Assembly (NCBI RefSeq): GCF_027244095.1
Contig: NC_069657.1
Span: forward strand, 247,048,674-247,112,673
Direction: 5' to 3'
Source: Hemicordylus capensis
Taxonomy: Eukaryota > Chordata > Lepidosauria > Squamata > Cordylidae
DNA: 64,000 nt
Shown: positions 58,056 through 64,000 of the stretch, piece by piece
Layout of the letters: each line of letters opens with the position of its first letter
Position numbering within the stretch: the first letter of the stretch is position 1
Notes under the pieces: model-generated
Seen by the model: the letters and a program-made list of their open reading frames with translations, nothing else
Told to the model about the DNA's origin: nothing
The model's database searches: none
Program-made: the position numbers and the translations under genes

Positions 58056-58070
58056 GCTCTCATATATGCC

Positions 58071-58186
58071 TTATGTACATCTACAGGTGGCTCGGCATTC
58101 TTGGTCTACCAATTTATTTTTACAGTCCTTCATCAGTGCTAGTAGTACTTTGCAGCTACTGGTATCCTTATACTTGCATGGGTTAT
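58071..58186 (-). CDS. CRISP B last coding exon, ICR domain
   Basis: On the minus strand the exon follows acceptor TTATTTCAG. With the split codon it begins DNPCKYKD, then T-S-S-C-K-V-L-L and a run ending ECRATCRCT and TAA at 58071-58073. It has all six ICR cysteines, but the second spacing is C-9-C where gene A and most relatives have C-8-C. It ends four residues sooner than gene A, lacking the usual C-x-N-K-I-x tail. It is 116 nt, two bases plus 38 codons including the stop. A SINE begins (reversed) 16 bases past the stop, so the native 3' UTR may be altered. Confidence 0.92.
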
Positions 58187-58344
58187 CTGAAATAAATAAA
58201 ATCAAACTGAAATTAGATGATAAAGAAACCCACTCCTTATCTAAAAAGGTTATGCTTCCCTCTACTATGCATAGTGCATTATTTTAATCTTGCAACAAAC
58301 AGGCTGATTTACCCTTAGTGGTCCTTGCAAATACTACTACGACA

Positions 58345-58605
58345 GATATATACAGTATATACTGCTCGTCAGCCAAAGTTCTCAAAGCGGTTTACATAGA
58401 AAAATAAACAATACATAAATAAAATGGTTCCCTGTCCTCAAAGGGCTCACAATCTAAAAAGAAACATAAGGCAGATACCAGCAACAGCCACTGGAGGGAT
58501 GCTGTGCTGGGGTTGGAGAAAGACTGTTGCTCTCTCCCTGTTCAATAGAACAGAAGGAAGCACACTTTAAAAGGTGTCTCTTTACTCAGTTAGCAGGGAT
58601 AATCA
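58345..58605. repeat. Unclassified interspersed repeat in CRISP B intron
   Basis: It shares CAAAGTTCTCAAAGCGGTTT, CAAAGGGCTCACAATCTAAA and CCAGCAACAGCCACTGGAGG with 16972-17240 and 22888-23125. These four copies allow a consensus of about 260 bases. Confidence 0.75.
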
Positions 58606-58649
58606 CCCAAGAAGTAACTACATTCTGTAGTCTCACGTATTGTGCTCAT

Positions 58650-59900
<1,251 letters not shown>

Positions 59901-59975
59901 CTTACAATTTACATGCACTGAAGGGTTTTTAAAATATTATCCAAGTAAGTTGTTTTTATATCATCAATTACTTAC

Positions 59976-60064
59976 CGCAGAGTTTATCCTCACAGTGGTC
60001 AGGGCAGTCTTCACATGGTGAGCCTTCTTTGTAAGGTTTTGCCATTTCATTTTCTATGTTCCCC
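59976..60064 (-). CDS. CRISP B hinge exon
   Basis: An 89-nt exon lies between acceptor AATTTCAG and donor GTAAGT. It reads (R)-G-N-I-E-N-E-M-A-K then PYKEGSPCEDCPDHCEDK and L-C. It has the four hinge cysteines in the same spacing as gene A and no stop. About 60% of residues agree with the gene A exon by eye, and length and phases are identical. Confidence 0.95.
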
Positions 60065-60659
60065 CTGAAATTACAAAGCAATGCCATGGGCAACATCCAG
60101 ATTAATGTTGATCTAATAGAAAAATGTTTTGTTTGTGCAAGGAGGAAAGGGCTATAATAGCTGATCTCTCTTCCCTTCACTGCCCCCAATGGCTTCTGAA
60201 AATATGTTTCTGAGGGTTGAGAGACTTTTAGGAACATATTTTCAGAGGACATCAGAGGAAGCAAAGGAATGGGGAGATTGGCAATGAAATGTTCTTCTGT
60301 GAACACAATAGTAGTCTGGATGTTTACAAGTGCAACATTACGTAGTCATATATTTATCATCAAAGTACAATTCTTAAAAGGAAGTTGCAGTATCTTGCAG
60401 AATGACATTGATAGCCTATGTAGCTTGGTAATTTTGCTGGTGCCCAAATTGCTTTTTAATTATTGATTTAAGCAAGTAACATGGCACTTGCAGGTAAGAA
60501 TTTTCATGCATGTTGTGGTAAGACAAATGTTTTCCTTGTGGAAGGGCAAGGTATCAGCAGTATTAAAGGAAGTAGAGGTGTAACTTTTATTTTAAAAGCC
60601 CTCTTTGGACATCTATAAATCAATAACCTTGCCTTTTTCTAATATCCCTTATTATTAGC

Positions 60660-60870
60660 AAGGTATCTAATATCCCTTATTATTAGCAAGGTATTTGAGC
60701 ATGCTGGTAACCCAACTTCATGTAGTCTTGGATGCTATTTATCTACCCATTCAGTCTGACCTCTGGCCTGGATCTGAGTCCGAGATTGCCTTGGTCCAAT
60801 TGTGGAATGCTCTATGCTGGAAACTGGACAAGGGGAGTGCAATTCCCAATTGCAATGAAGTGCCAGCAGT
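60660..60870 (+). mobile_element. Possible L2-like LINE relic
   Basis: V-T-Q-L-H-V-VLDAIYLPIQSDL recalls the L2 segment V-A-S-Q-L-Q-T-V-L after the insertion point at 48835. A 28-base phrase is also tandemly repeated at 60645-60690 (AATATCCCTTATTATTAGCA). Weak. Confidence 0.35.
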
Positions 60871-60994
60871 CTGCAGGTGATGAATACACTCATTCGCACC
60901 TTAGATCTGCTACCTTCACTGAAATGAATGGAGAAGCCCAACTGCCCCAGCTCAAAGGAGCTCCGAATGTGCATCAGTGTATGCTGACACTTAC

Positions 60995-61089
60995 CTTGGT
61001 TGGTACTGGCAGACATAGAAGAAAGGTAAGCCATTCTGTGGGCAGTAGGCGACTGCACATCCAATCTCATGTGTACTGTGCCAAATAAT
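60995..61089 (-). CDS. CRISP B exon with CAP1 tail and CAP2 motif
   Basis: A 95-nt exon lies between acceptor TGCTCATAG and donor GTAAGT. It reads IIWHSTHEIGCAVAYC, then P-Q-N-G-L-P-F and FYVCQYQP. Phases (0 and 2) and length equal the gene A exon at 18119-18213. The second cysteine of the usual Y-C-P-A-G-N is glutamine (codon CAA), so one of the 16 family cysteines is absent. The PROSITE-type signature still fits because that position is free in the pattern. Upstream exons should lie beyond 64000. Confidence 0.95.
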
Positions 61090-61350
61090 CTATGAGCATA
61101 AAAACCCCTCACATTAAATCTGTATGTTTGAATGAAGAGTTCAAGTCCTGAAGATTTCAAATGCTTGTAATTATCCAATTACAGAATAGAATGGTTTCTT
61201 GAAGCAATGTAAAGCATATCTAATTCTAGCTGCTTTAGGGAGGCAGAAATCTTTATAACTCATATATTGTGGTTTGTGTTCCAAATTTTGGTTTGTGTCA
61301 TAAATTACATGCCATCATTCCTCACCTATGGTGGGCCACTTCTTACAAAC

Positions 61351-61635
61351 AAAGCAATGTGCACTTAGTGGCAAATCCCAGATCACTGAACCACACACAC
61401 TCCCACAGAGCCTGTCATGTGGCCTGCAAAAAACTTCCAAATCCCAGATTCACACTGTGACTGACCAACATTTAACCAGATCGTTAATCTGAGATCAGAA
61501 CTCCTTCAGTTGATCCCAGTTAAATGTCGGTCAGTCACAGCACAAAGCTGGGATCAGGTGGTTTTTGGCAGTCCATGCGGGTGGGTGCACATCTTGGCAA
61601 TCTGGGATTTGCCACTAAGCACACATTGCTCTGAT
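61351..61635. mobile_element. 285-bp foldback MITE in CRISP B intron
   Basis: The arm AGCAATGTGCACTTAGTGGC with AAATCCCAGAT faces the reverse ATCTGGGATTTGCCACTAAG with CACACATTGCT. The centre has a second inverted pair (TGACTGACCAACATTTAACC against TTAAATGTCGGTCAGTCA). No coding capacity. A clear duplication was not found. Confidence 0.8.
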
Positions 61636-61952
61636 CATGAGAGCTGTGTTTTTAGGCATACACGTGGAACATTTTCGGTGCACACCTAAAATTTTATGTG
61701 GGGCATTTTATGTGGGGAGTAGCCCTCTGGTTGAAGGCCAATGGGGATAATTTACTAACCCTGACTGAGAGTTTGACATCTTTCTAAGTGTAATGACAGG
61801 CAGGAGCAGCTCACTATGAAGAAGGGAGGCGGGCTTTTCACTGCCTATACCAATTCCTACTTTAATTAGGCTAATTACAGCCTCTAGTTTCAACAAGGTC
61901 AATGGACTGTTGGAAATGATTAGACTGTATTGCAGGTAACTTCTTGTACAAG

Positions 61953-62001
<49 letters not shown>
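61953..62001. repeat. (GATA)n microsatellite
   Basis: Twelve or so GATA/TAGA units from 61954 to 62001. Confidence 0.97.
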
Positions 62002-62398
62002 GAAGGAAGAACTTCTTGACACCCATGGGATTCTTGGGAGAGAAAGGTGGTGTGAACTTCAATCAGAGTAAAACCATTTGGAAACAAAAGTAGCACTATG
62101 AACTGTGTATGACTGCTCACGAACAGCAAATAGGGGAGCCAGTCTTGATTAATGATCACAGCAAGAGGGAAAGTGCTAAATTGCACCAGAAGTTCAAAAA
62201 TTGCTAAGCTGCTTAAACAAGAGCTAGTTGCATCAAAAGAGGAAGAGCTCAGCTGCATAAAAAGTTTAGAAGCCAATGCAGGTTGGTTGGCAAAGTGTCA
62301 GAAATGTTGTGTGAAGTCTCATGTTACCTAGTGGGAATATTGTTGCCTGCACTATAATGATCTCGAAGCATGATTCAACATCCTACATATCTATCTAT

Positions 62399-63958
62399 CA
62401 GGCCTGTGTGCATTCAGAAAATTCAAATTTGACCCAGTCCAAATATTTCAGATTTGGATTATATGGGCTCTGGTGATGTTGGATATCAGATCAGATTTGG
62501 AATCTGAATTCAAATTCTGACTTAAATCCATATTTTCCCCCATAGTGGTTAATGGGAGAAATTTAAAAAAATAACAAAAAATTACTGGTTGGTCCTAGAT
62601 CCTTGACACATGCCTCACAGGTGCAGAAGGAGGTTGAGGCACCCTGTAGTGAATTTGAAGAAAATTGATCAATTCCATTATTTTTGATGAATTTTTGAAA
62701 CTTTTGTAAAAATGGCTAAAAATGGTAAAATGTGGCTTGTTTCAAGCCAGAACTTTTCAAAAGGTTCTAGATCTAAAGCCCTTCCTTGGACCATAATTCC
62801 TTCCCCATGTGGAGGAAAAAAGACATTCCTTTGATTTTATATTAAGTTTTCTTTCCCCATTGCAGGAACAGGCAGACCTTTCAAAATGGATTAAAAGGAC
62901 TTCACACCTTTTAATCCCTTAATGGCTAGAAGGGAAAGTGAGAAATTCATTCTAGCCACAAAAATAGATACATTCAAAGTACTTTCACTTTTACTGACTG
63001 TGTGCTTCTGCAATGGAGAAGACAAAAATTTATATAAAATCAAAGGGATGTATTTTTCTCTCTACATGTGGGTGGAATTATGGTCCTAGGGAAGGCTTCA
63101 TATCGAGAACATTTTGTAAAGTTCTGGCTTGAAACAAGCCCCTTTTAGCTCTTTCCTCCCAATTTTTAATTTTTTATGCACATGTACCTCAAAAATCAGA
63201 AGAGTTACCTATAGCCTACCGGGGCGGGGGGGGGGGGGGGGGCAGAATAGCACATTCCTGCCACTATGGACTTCATGTGTACCAGATTTTATAACTGTGT
63301 GCCCATCCATTCGGGAGATATAGAAGGGTATGCTGTTACCCCTTTTCATGAAGGCAAAGTGTAGATTCCTCCACTTGGTTGTAGAAGGATGGTCCAAGGA
63401 ATGGCTTCAGATCCAGAACTTTTTGTAAAGTTATTTCACCATTTTTAGCCATTTTTTAGAAGTGGCATGATGTTATCCCTTTTCATGAGGGCAAAGAGCA
63501 GATTCTGCCACATGCTGGTGGCATGATGGTGCGAGGAAGGTCTTCAGTTTCAGAAGTTTTTGTAAAGTTATGGCTTCACAAGCCAGATTTCACCATTTTA
63601 GCTCTTTTTTAAAAATTCAAAAATTCACCAAAAATCATCAAATTGACCAATTCTCTCCAAATCCACTACAAGGAGCACCTCCTTTTCCACATTTGTGGCA
63701 AGTTTCAAGGTTCTAGGACCAATCAGTGAGTTTTTGTTATTTTCCCCAATTTCCACATTCATTTCTGGGGGCGGGGTGGGAATTGCACCATTTTGAGAAC
63801 TCCAAAATTCCGGAGTATTTCAGAAATTAATTTTGATATTTTGGAATTAATTCTGACTTTTCCAGTCTTATATTTGACCAAAAAAATCATATTTAGATTT
63901 TGCCAGTTTTTACCAATTTTGGGCAATTTCAGATAAAATCCAAATTTGCACAGGCCTA
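62399..63958. mobile_element. hAT non-autonomous element, 1560 bp, exact 8-bp TSD
   Basis: The termini CAGGCCTGTGTGC and (reversed) TAGGCCTGTGCAAATTTGGA are flanked by CTATCTAT at 62391-62398 and 63959-63966. The interior has long diverged inverted arms: AAATTTAAAAAAATAACAAAA faces TTTTTGTTATTTTCCCC, and TTGGTCCTAGATCCTTGAC faces AAGGTTCTAGGACCAAT. The phrase around AAAGTTCTGGCTTGAAACAAGCC recurs. No transposase. It is related in build to the element at 1-1153. Confidence 0.88.
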
Positions 63959-64000
63959 CTATCTATATAGTATCTATATCTCAATGTGTGGACCATGTGT

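Noticed and set aside
61741-61945. Possible upstream exon of CRISP B on the minus strand
   Set aside because: A short V-G-I-G-I-G stretch recalls the Y-G-V-G motif, but no W, Cys or Y-T-Q with donor is present. The missing exons probably lie beyond the window.
61708-62276. Frames rich in Ile-Tyr-Leu-Ser repeats
   Set aside because: They are translations of the (GATA)n microsatellite.

Overview
The window looks like intergenic and intronic DNA from a squamate reptile (lizard or snake). This is inferred from dense CR1- and L2-type LINEs, several tRNA-derived SINE families, a SINE with a 5S-rRNA-like head, Tc1/mariner, Harbinger and many hAT elements, a Penelope-like retroelement and GATA-type LINE tails, plus an expanded cysteine-rich secretory protein (CRISP) family. 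There is no bacterial-style gene packing, no rRNA or tRNA operon, no CRISPR array, and no retroviral or LTR element that I can recognise.

The host genes are two CRISP paralogues in tandem on the minus strand. Gene A (14107-29497) has six coding exons with GT/AG splice sites and matching phases. They give 218 residues covering the whole CAP/PR-1 domain, the hinge and the C-terminal cysteine-rich (ICR) domain, with the canonical 16 cysteines. A weak candidate for its start-codon exon lies at 39281-39363. Gene B (58071-61089) shows only its last three coding exons; the rest should lie beyond the right edge. Introns of A and B still share non-coding similarity, which supports a tandem duplication. 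Gene A has lost most residues of the usual CAP cavity. Gene B has replaced one PR-1 cysteine with glutamine.

Layout: 1-14.1 kb is repeats (hAT foldbacks, 5S-like SINEs, two CR1 copies, a deleted hAT derivative). 14.1-29.5 kb is gene A, whose introns hold a nested Penelope/Harbinger/hAT complex (21.1-24.0 kb), a CR1 (24.7-25.8 kb), a Tc1 foldback (26.1-26.9 kb) and an L2 copy (28.1-29.3 kb). 30-41 kb is mostly decayed repeats and unassigned DNA. 41.1-50.3 kb is one L2 LINE split by a 6.8-kb hAT transposon (42012-48826) that is close to intact: its transposase frame is interrupted by one in-frame stop. 50.4-57.8 kb holds LINE relics and hAT foldbacks. 58.0-64.0 kb is gene B with a Tc1 relic, MITEs and a 1.56-kb hAT element in its introns.

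Most of the sequence is transposable elements layered on one another, and several target-site duplications are readable directly, so relative ages can be ordered. The most interesting items are the divergent CRISP pair and the young autonomous hAT together with its internally deleted relative at 11249-12746.
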